DNA of 64,000 nt from Thermophilibacter sp944322145 (GCA_963931285.1 OZ006999.1:1612001-1676000), one strand, 5' to 3'; positions 25,773-34,336 are shown, numbered from the stretch's first letter. Made by a program: numbers and translations. The notes: a model not told the origin generated them from the letters alone.

Positions 25773-26666
25773 ATGGGTCCTAAGGCTAAAAGGCACGCTG
25801 TTGCGGGAGTTGTATGCGGCGTATGTCTCGCTTTGATTGGCGTGGTGGCGTATTGGGCCTCCGCTGGCAATCAGCTGGGCGAGGGGCGAGAGCTTGTCGG
25901 CGATGATTCTGCACCCCTACTCGTTCAGCACGTGTCGGCCGTGCTTCCAGCGTTCTCCGCTGAAGAGCTTGTCGAAAAGTCCGACCTGATCGTCGTGGGT
26001 ACCGTGGGAGCGGCATCTGATGCATTCCTCGTTGACCCAGTCGACGAGAGCATGGAGCCGCGATTCTTTACGGACACGAGCGTTCATGTTGATCGGGTCC
26101 TTCTCGGCGACCCAGACTACTCCGGGGAGGTGGATGATGCCATCGCGGTTCGCACCGAAGGGGGCACGGGCGAGCTCATTCAGACGGTCAATGACGGAAC
26201 CCCGAAATTCGAGTCCGGTGACCGATACCTCCTGTTCCTCTGTCAGCTGCAGGACGGGACCTACTACAACACGGAGGGAGACCACTACTACATCATCGGG
26301 GTGAGCACGGGTGCCTGGCCTGAGTCGAGCGGCGGGTCGGACACGTTTGATAGCCCGTGCTGGCAGGCCGAGGGCTCGCAGGACATCTCCATAGACGCGC
26401 TTGAGGACATCATCGCGGCGAAGCCGGCCTCGCTTGGTTCCGAAGGGGATTCGACAAGGCATACCGGCGTGAACGCACGGCTTGATGAGATTGAGTCGGA
26501 CTTCGAGCGGGGCATTATCACCCAGCAGGAGTACGAGTACTGGCTTGACCTCGCGGAACAAGAAGCAACCTCGTACGCGCGCATCTTGACGGAGGACGAG
26601 CAGGCAGCGTACGAGCGGGAGGTCGTTGAGGGGAATCTCGGCGAGTCGGTGAGATCGGGAAGCTAG
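25773..26666 (+). CDS. Membrane-anchored exported protein, paralogue of 24065-24973
   Basis: The 297-residue protein has a signal anchor (AVAGVVCGVCLALIGVVAYW) and the same outer domain as the gene before the protease: FSAEELVEKSDLIVVGTVG, FFTDTSVHVDRVLLGDPDYS, GDRYLLFLCQLQDGTYYNTE and DHYYIIGVSTGAWPESS. The C-terminal part is charged and helical (NARLDEIESDFERGIITQQE). The ATG at 25773 has GGAAGGGAG at the right distance; the ATG at 25767 is too close to it. It begins 15 nt after the protease stop, so protease and paralogues form one operon. Inhibitor, substrate or chaperone of the protease are all possible; none is shown. Confidence 0.75.
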   Translation: MGPKAKRHAVAGVVCGVCLALIGVVAYWASAGNQLGEGRELVGDDSAPLLVQHVSAVLPAFSAEELVEKSDLIVVGTVGAASDAFLVDPVDESMEPRFFTDTSVHVDRVLLGDPDYSGEVDDAIAVRTEGGTGELIQTVNDGTPKFESGDRYLLFLCQLQDGTYYNTEGDHYYIIGVSTGAWPESSGGSDTFDSPCWQAEGSQDISIDALEDIIAAKPASLGSEGDSTRHTGVNARLDEIESDFERGIITQQEYEYWLDLAEQEATSYARILTEDEQAAYEREVVEGNLGESVRSGS

Positions 26667-26715
26667 GAACCGGCCCTTTTCTCGGGGCGTCGGGCAACCG
26701 TTCGGGAGGCGCATC

Positions 26716-27930
26716 GTGGACAACCAAAAGTGCGAGCAATGTCATGATGCTCCTCTCGGAGGTTATCGGTCAGCCGCGCATAATCAACACGTGGACGGGC
26801 GGATGTTGCTTATGCGGGGAGTGGCGGCGGTTGCGGTCTGTGTTGGCCACGTCAGCCCTATGGAGCTCTCGGGGCCATATGGTTTGTTGCCGCCCTACAG
26901 CTATCAGGTGGCAGCGTTCGTATTCGTATCCGGTTACTTCTATCGAGCGGACAGCGAGCGTCACCCCATTCGGCATGTCGCCCATAGGGCAAGAAGGCTG
27001 CTTCTTCCCCTGCTTGCCGTCAACGCCGTCTATGGCATCATCTGGTGCATCCTGAAAGCGGCGTTCGGGTTCTCCGGCGGAGAGGGGCTCAGCAGCCGGT
27101 CAATTCTCATCGATCCACTGGTCTCGGGTAACGGGTTTGTCATCAACGCTTCGATGTGGTTTGTCGCCCCGCTGTTCTTTGCAGAGATCATTTCAATGAC
27201 TCTGCGTGCTCTTGTTCGCCGGCTCGCCCGTCGCCAAACGGACGTGCTGCTATGCCTGGCGTCATTTGTGGCCGGGGGCTTTGTTGTCTCGGTCGGTGGT
27301 GATGTGGGTCTCGACCCTGGCGTTGAGCTTGCTCTATGCCGCCTCATCTTCTTTTTGCCGTGGTTCAATCTGGGACAGCTCTACAAGACGTTTCTTGAGA
27401 AGCATGATGTCCTTCCGAATTCCACGGTTATGCTCGGAGCGCTTCTGGGGCAGCTGGCGGTGACGTTCGTGGCGGGTGAGCCCGTCGTGTACAACGTCGC
27501 GTGGTGCCGATTCTATCATGGACCCGCGCTCACCTACATAACTACCCTCCTCTCCCTCGCATTTGTTTTGCGGCTCTGCAGAATCTGCGGCTCACTTCTG
27601 GAAGGATTGCCGCTTATGCGGACGATTGGGGCGAACTCGTTTAGCGTCATGTGCCACCATCAGGCGGGCTACCTTCTCCTCACTGCAATCGTTGTGGCGA
27701 CACGTCTCGTGCTCGGCGTGCCGGCTAAGTTTGACTTTGCTGGCCTGCTTGCGCATCCGACCACCTCCTTTGTGATGCTGGATGAGCTTCCTCAGTTCGC
27801 TCTCGTGTACGTCATGGTCGGAGTCGCGTTCTCGCTCGCCATACATGCCGTTTGGCGGCGCCTTGAGGGCGGGCTGCGCAGCTGTTTGACCGCGCTCGGC
27901 GCGGGGTTTGGCGGGGTGCTCGGAAATTAG
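26716..27930 (+). CDS. Acyltransferase-3-like membrane protein
   Basis: The 404-residue protein has about 10 hydrophobic segments. The start of the membrane domain, HVDGRMLLMRGVAAVAVCVG then HVS, matches the acyltransferase-3/OafA family, where the His is catalytic. Later segments such as FVFVSGYFYRAD and NASMWFVAPLFF (replacing the usual WFL signature) also fit. Such enzymes O-acylate cell-surface glycans. The GTG start follows GGGAGGCGC. The last 13 or so codons (ALGAGFGGVLGN-stop) lie inside the right copy of the 130-bp repeat, so the repeat supplies the C-terminus. Base composition is low in GC like its neighbours. Confidence 0.72.
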   Translation: MDNQKCEQCHDAPLGGYRSAAHNQHVDGRMLLMRGVAAVAVCVGHVSPMELSGPYGLLPPYSYQVAAFVFVSGYFYRADSERHPIRHVAHRARRLLLPLLAVNAVYGIIWCILKAAFGFSGGEGLSSRSILIDPLVSGNGFVINASMWFVAPLFFAEIISMTLRALVRRLARRQTDVLLCLASFVAGGFVVSVGGDVGLDPGVELALCRLIFFLPWFNLGQLYKTFLEKHDVLPNSTVMLGALLGQLAVTFVAGEPVVYNVAWCRFYHGPALTYITTLLSLAFVLRLCRICGSLLEGLPLMRTIGANSFSVMCHHQAGYLLLTAIVVATRLVLGVPAKFDFAGLLAHPTTSFVMLDELPQFALVYVMVGVAFSLAIHAVWRRLEGGLRSCLTALGAGFGGVLGN

Positions 27931-28020
27931 TTCGCATTGGGAACCTGAAAAAGAGGGACTGCCGAGAAGAGCCCAGTTGACGCGGACGGGCGTCACTTCC
28001 AATGCGAACTAATTTCCGGG
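27891..28020. repeat. Right copy of the 130-bp direct repeat
   Basis: It matches 21308-21437 with five mismatches. The palindromic core (27921-28018) has arms CGGAAATTAGTTCGCATTGG and its near-complement. It overlaps the end of the acyltransferase gene and stops 5 nt before the convergent gene at 28026. Confidence 0.92.
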
Positions 28021-28025
28021 ACCCC

Positions 28026-29126
28026 TCAGTAGTCCCCGAGCGACCGCCCGCCCGTCCAGGGGTAAAGCGACCAGATGAGCTGCTGCCTCTTTGCCGAGAG
28101 CCGCTTATCGAGCGCGCGGCGCACGCGAGCGCCCTCCTCGCCACTGCGCCCGGTGAGCCGCTCCGCCGCGAGGACCGCCTCGAGGATAACCGTGTCGAGC
28201 CCTCCGTATTCCATGAGGTCCTCTGCCACGACGGGCATGACGATGCGCCCGCCTGCAAGCAGCTCTCGATTGCGCCGCAGGTCATCGACGTACTTCTCCC
28301 GTACTTCCGCGAGCGCCGCCTTGATTTCTCCCGCGCTTTGAGTCTCCACCGGAATCGAGCCGAGGTCGAGGTGCCCGCGGCCGTCGTAGTTGAAGCCCAC
28401 GGGCAGATTCGCCAGCCCGATGTCGGGCACGCGCGACCCCCTCACGCCTCTCCGCTTGAGCTCGCCCGGCGTGTTCTCCCTTTCGTTGAGGACGAGTTCC
28501 CCGATGCCGTATCCGCCCTCATTCTGGGGCCGAACGAGCAGCAGCGCCACGATCGCCTCCATCGCGGACCACGCGTCGTCGCGAACGCGCTCGATTGCTC
28601 GCCGTGCCGCGCCAAGCCCGCGAATGCCGGTGCATCTCGACAGGTAATCCTTGATTTTCTGAACGCTGGTAAGGGGGCTTAGCCCGTGGGTGACCCCTCC
28701 CGTGCGCGGGCTTGCGGGATCCCGCGAGAAGGTCCCGCAGAGCTCGTAGCCCACAAGCTCGAGCGCCGCCGGGTCCATGACGGACGCAAGCTCGAGGAAC
28801 AGCAGCTCGGAGCAGGGAATCGTGAACTCGCTCGAGACGCGTGCGAACGACCCTGCTGGCAGTCCGTCTCCGTAGACGGTCATGCGGAAGAAGCGCGCCC
28901 GCGAGCGCGATCCGGCATCTGGGACAGCGACTTCGATGGGCCTCTGCGCGTCGGGTCGTCCGGAGCGTCCAAGTTGCTGGTAGGGAATGATCCTCGTGCT
29001 CCACCGCAGCTGGGGCCAAGGGTCCGGCGAGGGGACGTCGCAAGGTTCATGATCGAGGGGCTCGCCGGTCGAGCGCAGCCACCTTAAAAGAGCCAAGGCA
29101 GTTAATCTGTTAACGCATAGATGCAA
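28026..29126 (-). CDS. Uncharacterised protein, possibly related to DUF559/Vsr-like nucleases
   Basis: The 366-residue protein has no signal peptide or membrane helix. A central part (SELLFLELASVMDPAALELV, GYELCGTFS, PLTSVQKIKDYLSRCTGIRG, RDDAWSAMEAIVALLL, GGYGIGELVLN) resembles a family common in Coriobacteriia. In that family the following stretch carries an EYDG-type motif like DUF559 nucleases. Here it reads PDIGLANLPVGFNYDGRGHL, with Asn where Glu would be expected, so nuclease activity is doubtful. The start is a TTG preceded by GAGGAAG at 6 nt; no better start is seen. It lies outside the right repeat, divergent from argH across an AT-rich region. Assignment is tentative. Confidence 0.6.
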   Translation of the reverse strand: MHLCVNRLTALALLRWLRSTGEPLDHEPCDVPSPDPWPQLRWSTRIIPYQQLGRSGRPDAQRPIEVAVPDAGSRSRARFFRMTVYGDGLPAGSFARVSSEFTIPCSELLFLELASVMDPAALELVGYELCGTFSRDPASPRTGGVTHGLSPLTSVQKIKDYLSRCTGIRGLGAARRAIERVRDDAWSAMEAIVALLLVRPQNEGGYGIGELVLNERENTPGELKRRGVRGSRVPDIGLANLPVGFNYDGRGHLDLGSIPVETQSAGEIKAALAEVREKYVDDLRRNRELLAGGRIVMPVVAEDLMEYGGLDTVILEAVLAAERLTGRSGEEGARVRRALDKRLSAKRQQLIWSLYPWTGGRSLGDY

Positions 29127-29298
29127 CGATAGCTTCCTCAGATGAAATCAATTAATGTAAAAGCATTCTAATGTATATTCAACAAAATCAATCTATAAAA
29201 CTAAGAAATTTTGCTATCCAGCAAAGTTTGCGAACTCCTTACGGACGCAAACCTCCTTTGGTAAGCTAGACGCGGCAAAACACGAGGAAGGAGCCGGC
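29127..29298. promoter_or_regulatory. AT-rich divergent promoter region upstream of argH
   Basis: About 110 bp (29105-29215) have only about 25-30% GC, in sharp contrast to the flanks. They contain many TA-rich steps typical of promoters and nucleoid-protein sites. No confident -35/-10 pair or known operator could be fixed. Confidence 0.4.
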
Positions 29299-30690
29299 AT
29301 GGCGCTGTGGGGCGGTAGGTTCGAGAAGGGCGTGGACGCGTTCACGCAGGAGTTCGGCGCGAGCCTCGAGGTCGACAAGGCAATGGCCGCCCAGGACATC
29401 GCCGGCAGCCGCGCCCATGCGCGCATGCTCGCCGAGCAGGGCATCATCTCCGCCGACGACCAGGCCGCCATCGACGCGGGCCTCGAGCGCATCGCCGGCC
29501 AGATCGCGGACGGCACCTTCGTCTGGGACGTCAACGACGAGGACGTCCACATGGCCGTCGAGGGCGCCCTCACGCGCGACATCGGCACCCCCGGCGCGCG
29601 CCTCCACACGGGCCGCTCCCGCAACGACCAGGTCGCCACCGACATCCGCCTGCTCGCCAAGGACCTCTGCGACCACCTGATCGCCGGCAACGTGGCGCTG
29701 CGCCGCGTCCTGCTCGACGCTGCCGAGAAGAACCTCGACGTCGTGATGCCCGGCTACACGCACCTCCAGCACGCCCAGCCGGTGCTTCTCTCCCACCACC
29801 TGCTCGCGTACTTCTGGATGTTCGTACGCGACCACACGCGCCTGGTCGCGGCACGTACGGCCGCCGACGCCAACCCGCTCGGCGCCGCGGCGCTCGCCGG
29901 CACGACCTACCCGCTCGACCGCGCCCGCACCACGGAGCTCCTGGGCTTCTCGCGCACGATCCCCAACTCGCTCGATGCCGTCTCCGACCGCGACTACCTG
30001 CTCGACCTCGAGTACGCCTGTGCCGTCTCCATGATGCACCTCTCGCGTCTCTGCGAGGAAATCGTGCTGTGGAGCTCCACCGAGTTCGGCTTCATCACGC
30101 TCTCCGACGCCTACTCCACCGGCTCCTCGATCATGCCGCAGAAGAAGAACCCGGACTTCGCCGAGCTCACGCGCGGCAAGACCGGACGCGTCTACGGCGA
30201 CCTGATGGCGCTGCTCACCACCATGAAGTCGCTGCCGCTCGCCTACAACAAGGACCTCCAGGAGTGCAAGGAGGGCCCGCTCGACGCCGCGCGCACGCTC
30301 TCCGACTGCATGGAGATCGCGGCGGGCATGATCGAGACCATGACGGTGAACGCCGACGTCATGCTGGCGCAGGCGGGCACGGGCTTCTCGGCCGCCACAG
30401 ACGTGGCCGACTACCTGGCCAAGAAGGGGATGCCCTTCCGCGAGGCGCACCGCGTGGTGGGCGAGCTCGTGCTCTACTGCGAGAAGAACGGGAAGGGTCT
30501 CGAGGACCTCACGGCGGAGGAGTTTTCCGCCGCGAGCCCCCTCTTCGAGGCGGACATTGCCCGCGACTTTGACCCGGCCGGCATCGCCAACGCCCGCGTG
30601 ACCTATGGCGGAACCGGCCACGACGCCGTTGTCGTGCAGCTCGGGGAGGCGCGCGCCGCGCTCGAGAAGGACGAGGCTGGCCTCGCGTAG
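29299..30690 (+). CDS. argH: Argininosuccinate lyase
   Basis: The 463-residue enzyme splits argininosuccinate into arginine and fumarate. The N-terminal ALWGGRFEKGVDAFTQEF, the segment VHTAVE-like DVHMAVEGALT, TGRSRNDQVATDIRL, HLQHAQPVLLSHHLLAY and the superfamily signature GSSIMPQKKNPD with its mobile loop are all present. Length is normal. The ATG follows GGAAGGAG. It is the partner step to argG but is separated from it by the accessory block. Confidence 0.97.
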   Translation: MALWGGRFEKGVDAFTQEFGASLEVDKAMAAQDIAGSRAHARMLAEQGIISADDQAAIDAGLERIAGQIADGTFVWDVNDEDVHMAVEGALTRDIGTPGARLHTGRSRNDQVATDIRLLAKDLCDHLIAGNVALRRVLLDAAEKNLDVVMPGYTHLQHAQPVLLSHHLLAYFWMFVRDHTRLVAARTAADANPLGAAALAGTTYPLDRARTTELLGFSRTIPNSLDAVSDRDYLLDLEYACAVSMMHLSRLCEEIVLWSSTEFGFITLSDAYSTGSSIMPQKKNPDFAELTRGKTGRVYGDLMALLTTMKSLPLAYNKDLQECKEGPLDAARTLSDCMEIAAGMIETMTVNADVMLAQAGTGFSAATDVADYLAKKGMPFREAHRVVGELVLYCEKNGKGLEDLTAEEFSAASPLFEADIARDFDPAGIANARVTYGGTGHDAVVVQLGEARAALEKDEAGLA

Positions 30691-30811
30691 CGCGTCCGCC
30701 GACTCCTCGGCATCGTCTGCCGACGAGGGGCTTAACAGCTGAAGCGTTTCTGAATAGCCGGGCATCTTCTTGGTAGGTATCCCCATTTCCTACGCGAGAA
30801 GGGCGGGAATT

Positions 30812-32452
30812 ATGAGACGGGATCGCAGATGGGCCGTATGGCCTTTCGCGGTGCTTCTCGGCACCGCGCTTGCCCTCGCGCCGCTCCAGGGCGCAGCCGC
30901 GTATGCGATGGAGGGTGATGTCACCGGCGGCTCTCCCGAGAGCGTCGTCGCCGAGACGTCCGACGACGCCGTGATGCCGACGGTGGAGGCGCCTGTCGTC
31001 GAGGGGGCGGAGGAGGACGCGCCGCCCGATCCCGGCCCGGGGTTTGTTCCCGACGGCGTCGCCGTGACGGCCGATGAGCTTGCGCTCGAGCTCGACTCCG
31101 GCGGGGAGGTCATTCTCGATGCCGACATCGAGGTGCCCGGTCAGCTCGTGACCACGACGGTGGTGACTCTCGACCTCAACGGGCATGAGCTCATCGCGTC
31201 GATTGTGGTGCGTGGCGGCATGCTCGTGGTGCGTGACGGGAGCGAGGCGCAGACAGGTGCGCTCCACGGCCCCGACGGGTCGTTCCCCGTGATCGCCGAG
31301 GGCGCGTGCGCCATCGAGGGCGGCCGCTTCTCCGCTCAGCCGCCTGCGGACTGCCTCGCCGAGGGGTTTGTCGCGGTCGAGGAGGACGGCGTCTGGTTCG
31401 TGATTCCCGAGGGGGAGTCCGAGCCTGACCCCGCGACGCAGGTCGACCCGGACGACCCGGGCATCGACCCCGAGCCGGGCACCGACCCTGACCCGCGGGG
31501 CGGCGACGACCCGGAGCCGGGAACCGATCCGGAGCCGGGAGCCGACCCCGAGCCGGGAGCCGACCCTGACCCCGGCACCGACCCTGAGCCTGGAACCGAC
31601 CCGGGAACCGACCCTGACCCCGGCACCGACCCCGATCCCGCCGAGGGGCCCGAGCACGTCCACGACCTCGCGCTGGTCGAGGAGGTCCCCTCCACGTGCA
31701 CGACCGACGGCACGCGGGCGCACTGGGCGTGCGCGGGCTGCGATGCGCTCTTCGCAGACGCCGAGGGGGCGCAGGAGGTCACGCCCGAGGACCTGGTCAT
31801 CCCGGCAGCCCATCAGCTCGAGGCCGTGGCGGAGAAGGCTGCCACGTGCACCGAGGCGGGCGCAAAGGCCCACTGGCGCTGCGCCGTCTGCGGCGCGCTC
31901 TTCGCCGACGAGACGGCAACCACGCCGACGGACGCCGCGTCCCCGACGACGCCCGCGCTGGGGCACAGCCCCGTCTACCGCGAGGCCGTGGCAGCGACCG
32001 CCAAGGCCGAGGGGACGCGCGCCCACTGGAGCTGCGCCACCTGCGGCAGGCTCTTCTCCGACAAGGCCCTGACCAAGGAGGTCTCCGCCGCCGACCTCGT
32101 CATCCCCAAGCTCCCGGTCTACACGGTGACCTTTGACGACTGCATCAAGAGCACCAAGAACGCGACCGTCGAGGTCGTGGGCGGCACGGCGGTCGCCCGT
32201 CCGACCGACCCCACGCTCAAGGGCTGGAAGTTCGAGGGCTGGTACCTCTACGACGACGGATGGGCGCGCTGCGCCTACGACTTCTCCACGCCCGTGACGA
32301 CGAACCTCACCCTCTACGCGCGCTGGTCCGAGCTTCCCGAGCGGCTTCCCGAGACGGGGGACCAGGTTGACCTCGCCGCCCCTGCCGGCCTCGCGGTGAT
32401 GGGGGTCGCGGCTCTCGTCGGAACGGTCGTCGCGCGTCGGCGCGTCGCATAG
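30812..32452 (+). CDS. LPETG-anchored surface protein with Cys-pair repeats
   Basis: The 546-residue protein begins with a signal peptide (MRRDRRWAVWPFAVLLGTAL...AAAYA). An N-terminal domain of about 190 residues is followed by a DPEPGTDPDP-type stalk (about residues 205-285). Three repeats of the form H/..TCT..G..AHW.C..C..LFAD (CAGCDALFAD, CAVCGALFAD, CATCGRLFSD) come next. A Flg_new/InlB-like repeat (GWKFEGWYLYDDGWARCAYD, LTLYARW) and a canonical sorting signal LPETGD with hydrophobic tail and RRRVA end the protein. The ATG follows AAGGGCGG. It is a likely sortase substrate; the class B sortase at 12435-13490 is the only one in the window, although LPETG is more typical of class A or C. 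Probably an adhesin or binding protein. Confidence 0.85.
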   Translation: MRRDRRWAVWPFAVLLGTALALAPLQGAAAYAMEGDVTGGSPESVVAETSDDAVMPTVEAPVVEGAEEDAPPDPGPGFVPDGVAVTADELALELDSGGEVILDADIEVPGQLVTTTVVTLDLNGHELIASIVVRGGMLVVRDGSEAQTGALHGPDGSFPVIAEGACAIEGGRFSAQPPADCLAEGFVAVEEDGVWFVIPEGESEPDPATQVDPDDPGIDPEPGTDPDPRGGDDPEPGTDPEPGADPEPGADPDPGTDPEPGTDPGTDPDPGTDPDPAEGPEHVHDLALVEEVPSTCTTDGTRAHWACAGCDALFADAEGAQEVTPEDLVIPAAHQLEAVAEKAATCTEAGAKAHWRCAVCGALFADETATTPTDAASPTTPALGHSPVYREAVAATAKAEGTRAHWSCATCGRLFSDKALTKEVSAADLVIPKLPVYTVTFDDCIKSTKNATVEVVGGTAVARPTDPTLKGWKFEGWYLYDDGWARCAYDFSTPVTTNLTLYARWSELPERLPETGDQVDLAAPAGLAVMGVAALVGTVVARRRVA

Positions 32453-32574
32453 ACGCCAACGAAAACCAAACGTCGCCCGACGGGCGGCGCCCTCGGGGCC
32501 TCGCACAAGCGGGGCCCCGCTCGTGGTGAGAGCATGAGGCGCCGCGTTCTTCTCGCCCGGCGGTGCGCCTGAGG

Positions 32575-32580
32575 TAGAAT
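32575..32580 (+). promoter_or_regulatory. Possible purB -10 element (TAGAAT)
   Basis: TAGAAT lies 43 nt before the purB ATG and follows a GTTCTTCTCGCC word (32546-32557). No canonical -35 is visible. The same TAGAAT hexamer precedes the tRNA-Arg and tRNA-Leu genes of this window. Confidence 0.45.
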
Positions 32581-32622
32581 CAGGGGCGGAAGAAGCAGAG
32601 CGCTCACGCCGAGGAGGCCTTC

Positions 32623-33969
32623 ATGATCGATCGCTATACCCGTCCGGAGATGGGACACATCTTCTCGCTCGAGAACAAGTACCGCATCTGGCAGGAGATC
32701 GAGGTCCTGGCCTGCGAGGCGCACGCCGAGATGGGCAAGATCGGCATCACGCGCGAGGAGGCCGCCTGGATCCGCGAGCACGCCGACTTCAACAAGGATG
32801 AGGTCGACGCCATCGAGGCCGTGACCAACCACGACGTCATCGCCTTCCTCACCAACATGGGCGAGTACATTGACAAGGACGTGCCCGAGGGCGAGCCCAA
32901 GCCGTCGCGCTGGGTCCACTTTGGCATGACCTCCTCCGACCTCGGCGACACGGCGCTGTGCTACCAGCTCGTCCAGGCCACCGACATCCTGATCGAGGAC
33001 TGCAAGAAGCTCGGCGAGATCTGCAAGCGCCGCGCCTTCGAGGAGCGCGACACCCTCTGCGTGGGCCGCACCCACGGCATCCACGCCGAGCCCATGACCT
33101 TTGGCATGAAGTTCGGCAGCTGGGCCTGGGAGCTCAAGCGCGACTACGACCGCCTCAAGGACGCCCGCGCCAACGTGGCCTTTGGCGCCATCTCCGGCGC
33201 CGTGGGCACCTACTCCTCCATCGACCCGTTTGTCGAGGAGTACGTCTGCGAGCACCTGGGCCTGGTCCACGACCCGCTGTCCACGCAGGTCATCTCGCGC
33301 GACCACCACGCCTACCTCGCCGGCGTCCTGGCGACCACCGCCGCCACCTGCGAGCGCATCGCCACCGAGATCCGCAACCTCCAGAAGACCGACACCCTTG
33401 AGGCCGAGGAGCCGTTCCGCAAGGGACAGAAGGGCAGCTCGGCGATGCCGCACAAGCGCAACCCCATCACGGTGGAGAAGGTCTGCGGCCTCTCCCGCGT
33501 GGTGAAGGCCAATGCGCAGGTGGCCTTTGACAACGTTGCTCTCTGGCACGAGCGCGACATCTCCCACAGCTCCGCCGAGCGCGTCGCGCAGGCCGACAGC
33601 TTCATCGCCCTCGACCACATGTTCCAGTGCCTCACGCGCATCGTGGACGGCCTGATCCTCTATCCGGCGCAGATGCTCGCCAACCTCAACAAGACGCGCG
33701 GGCTGATCTTCTCGTCCAAGGTCCTTCTCGCCCTCGTGGAGACCGGCATCACGCGCGAGGAGGCGTACGCCATCGTGCAGGAGAACGCCATGGCCACCTG
33801 GCGCGAGGTGCAGCAGTGCGCCGGCGGCACCACGTTCCGCGAGAAGCTCGAGGCGGACCCGCGCTGCACCGTGCCGGCGGAGGAGCTCGACGCCATCTTC
33901 GACCCGCGCGCCTTCCTCACGCGCGCTGGCGTGGTCTTTGACCGTCTGGAGCAGCTGAACTTCGACTAA
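32623..33969 (+). CDS. purB: Adenylosuccinate lyase
   Basis: The 448-residue enzyme acts twice in purine synthesis (SAICAR to AICAR, adenylosuccinate to AMP). The N-terminus YTRPEMGHIFSLENKYRIWQ, FGMTSSDLGDTA, GRTHGIHAEPMTFGMKF and the superfamily signature KGSSAMPHKRNPI are diagnostic. The ATG follows GAGGAGG. It is separate from the other purine genes; a palindrome fills the gap to the next gene. Confidence 0.97.
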   Translation: MIDRYTRPEMGHIFSLENKYRIWQEIEVLACEAHAEMGKIGITREEAAWIREHADFNKDEVDAIEAVTNHDVIAFLTNMGEYIDKDVPEGEPKPSRWVHFGMTSSDLGDTALCYQLVQATDILIEDCKKLGEICKRRAFEERDTLCVGRTHGIHAEPMTFGMKFGSWAWELKRDYDRLKDARANVAFGAISGAVGTYSSIDPFVEEYVCEHLGLVHDPLSTQVISRDHHAYLAGVLATTAATCERIATEIRNLQKTDTLEAEEPFRKGQKGSSAMPHKRNPITVEKVCGLSRVVKANAQVAFDNVALWHERDISHSSAERVAQADSFIALDHMFQCLTRIVDGLILYPAQMLANLNKTRGLIFSSKVLLALVETGITREEAYAIVQENAMATWREVQQCAGGTTFREKLEADPRCTVPAEELDAIFDPRAFLTRAGVVFDRLEQLNFD

Positions 33970-33976
33970 CGCTGAA

Positions 33977-34055
33977 AGTGATTCAATTGGGGACAGACCC
34001 CTTTTGAATCATGGAACCGATGATTCAAAAGGGGTCTGTCCCCAATTGAATCACT
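33977..34055. repeat. Perfect 36-bp inverted repeat with 7-nt loop (GGGGACAGACCCC type)
   Basis: Arms 33977-34012 and 34020-34055 are exact reverse complements around the loop GGAACCG. Each contains the inner palindrome GGGGACAGACCCC. The outer part TGATTCAATTGGGGACAG resembles GTGACAATTAGGACAG of the elements at 11.8 and 19.6 kb. It could also act as a terminator for purB, but it has no T-run. Confidence 0.95.
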
Positions 34056-34067
34056 AAGGAGAAGAAC

Positions 34068-34334
34068 GTGCACTTTGACTACACCCCGCGCGGGGTCTGC
34101 TCGCGCGCCATCCACATTGACCTCTCCGATGACGGCAAGACCATCGAGCAGGTCTCCTTCGAGGGCGGCTGCAACGGCAACCTCAAGGCCGTGAGCAAGC
34201 TCGTCGCCGGCCACGAGGTCGACGAGATCGTCGGCATCCTTGCGGGCAACACCTGCGGCCCGCGCAAGACGTCGTGCGCCGACCAGCTCTCCCGCGCGCT
34301 CGTGGAGGCTGCCACGACTGCCCAGCAGGCCTGA
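34068..34334 (+). CDS. TSCPD-domain protein
   Basis: The 88-residue protein matches the stand-alone TSCPD family (TIGR03905-like): FEGGCNGNLKAVSKLVAGHE, DEIVGILAGNTCGPRKTSCA and DQLSRAL. The conserved Cys residues may bind a metal; the same domain ends class II ribonucleotide reductases. The start is a GTG after AAGGAG, which lies just past the palindrome. Only 2 nt separate it from the next gene. Cellular role unknown. Confidence 0.85.
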   Translation: MHFDYTPRGVCSRAIHIDLSDDGKTIEQVSFEGGCNGNLKAVSKLVAGHEVDEIVGILAGNTCGPRKTSCADQLSRALVEAATTAQQA

Positions 34335-34336
34335 GC

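Noticed and set aside
33977..34055. Terminator for purB
   Set aside because: The hairpin is very strong but no T-run follows on either strand, and its sequence belongs to the palindrome family; a secondary terminating effect is still possible.
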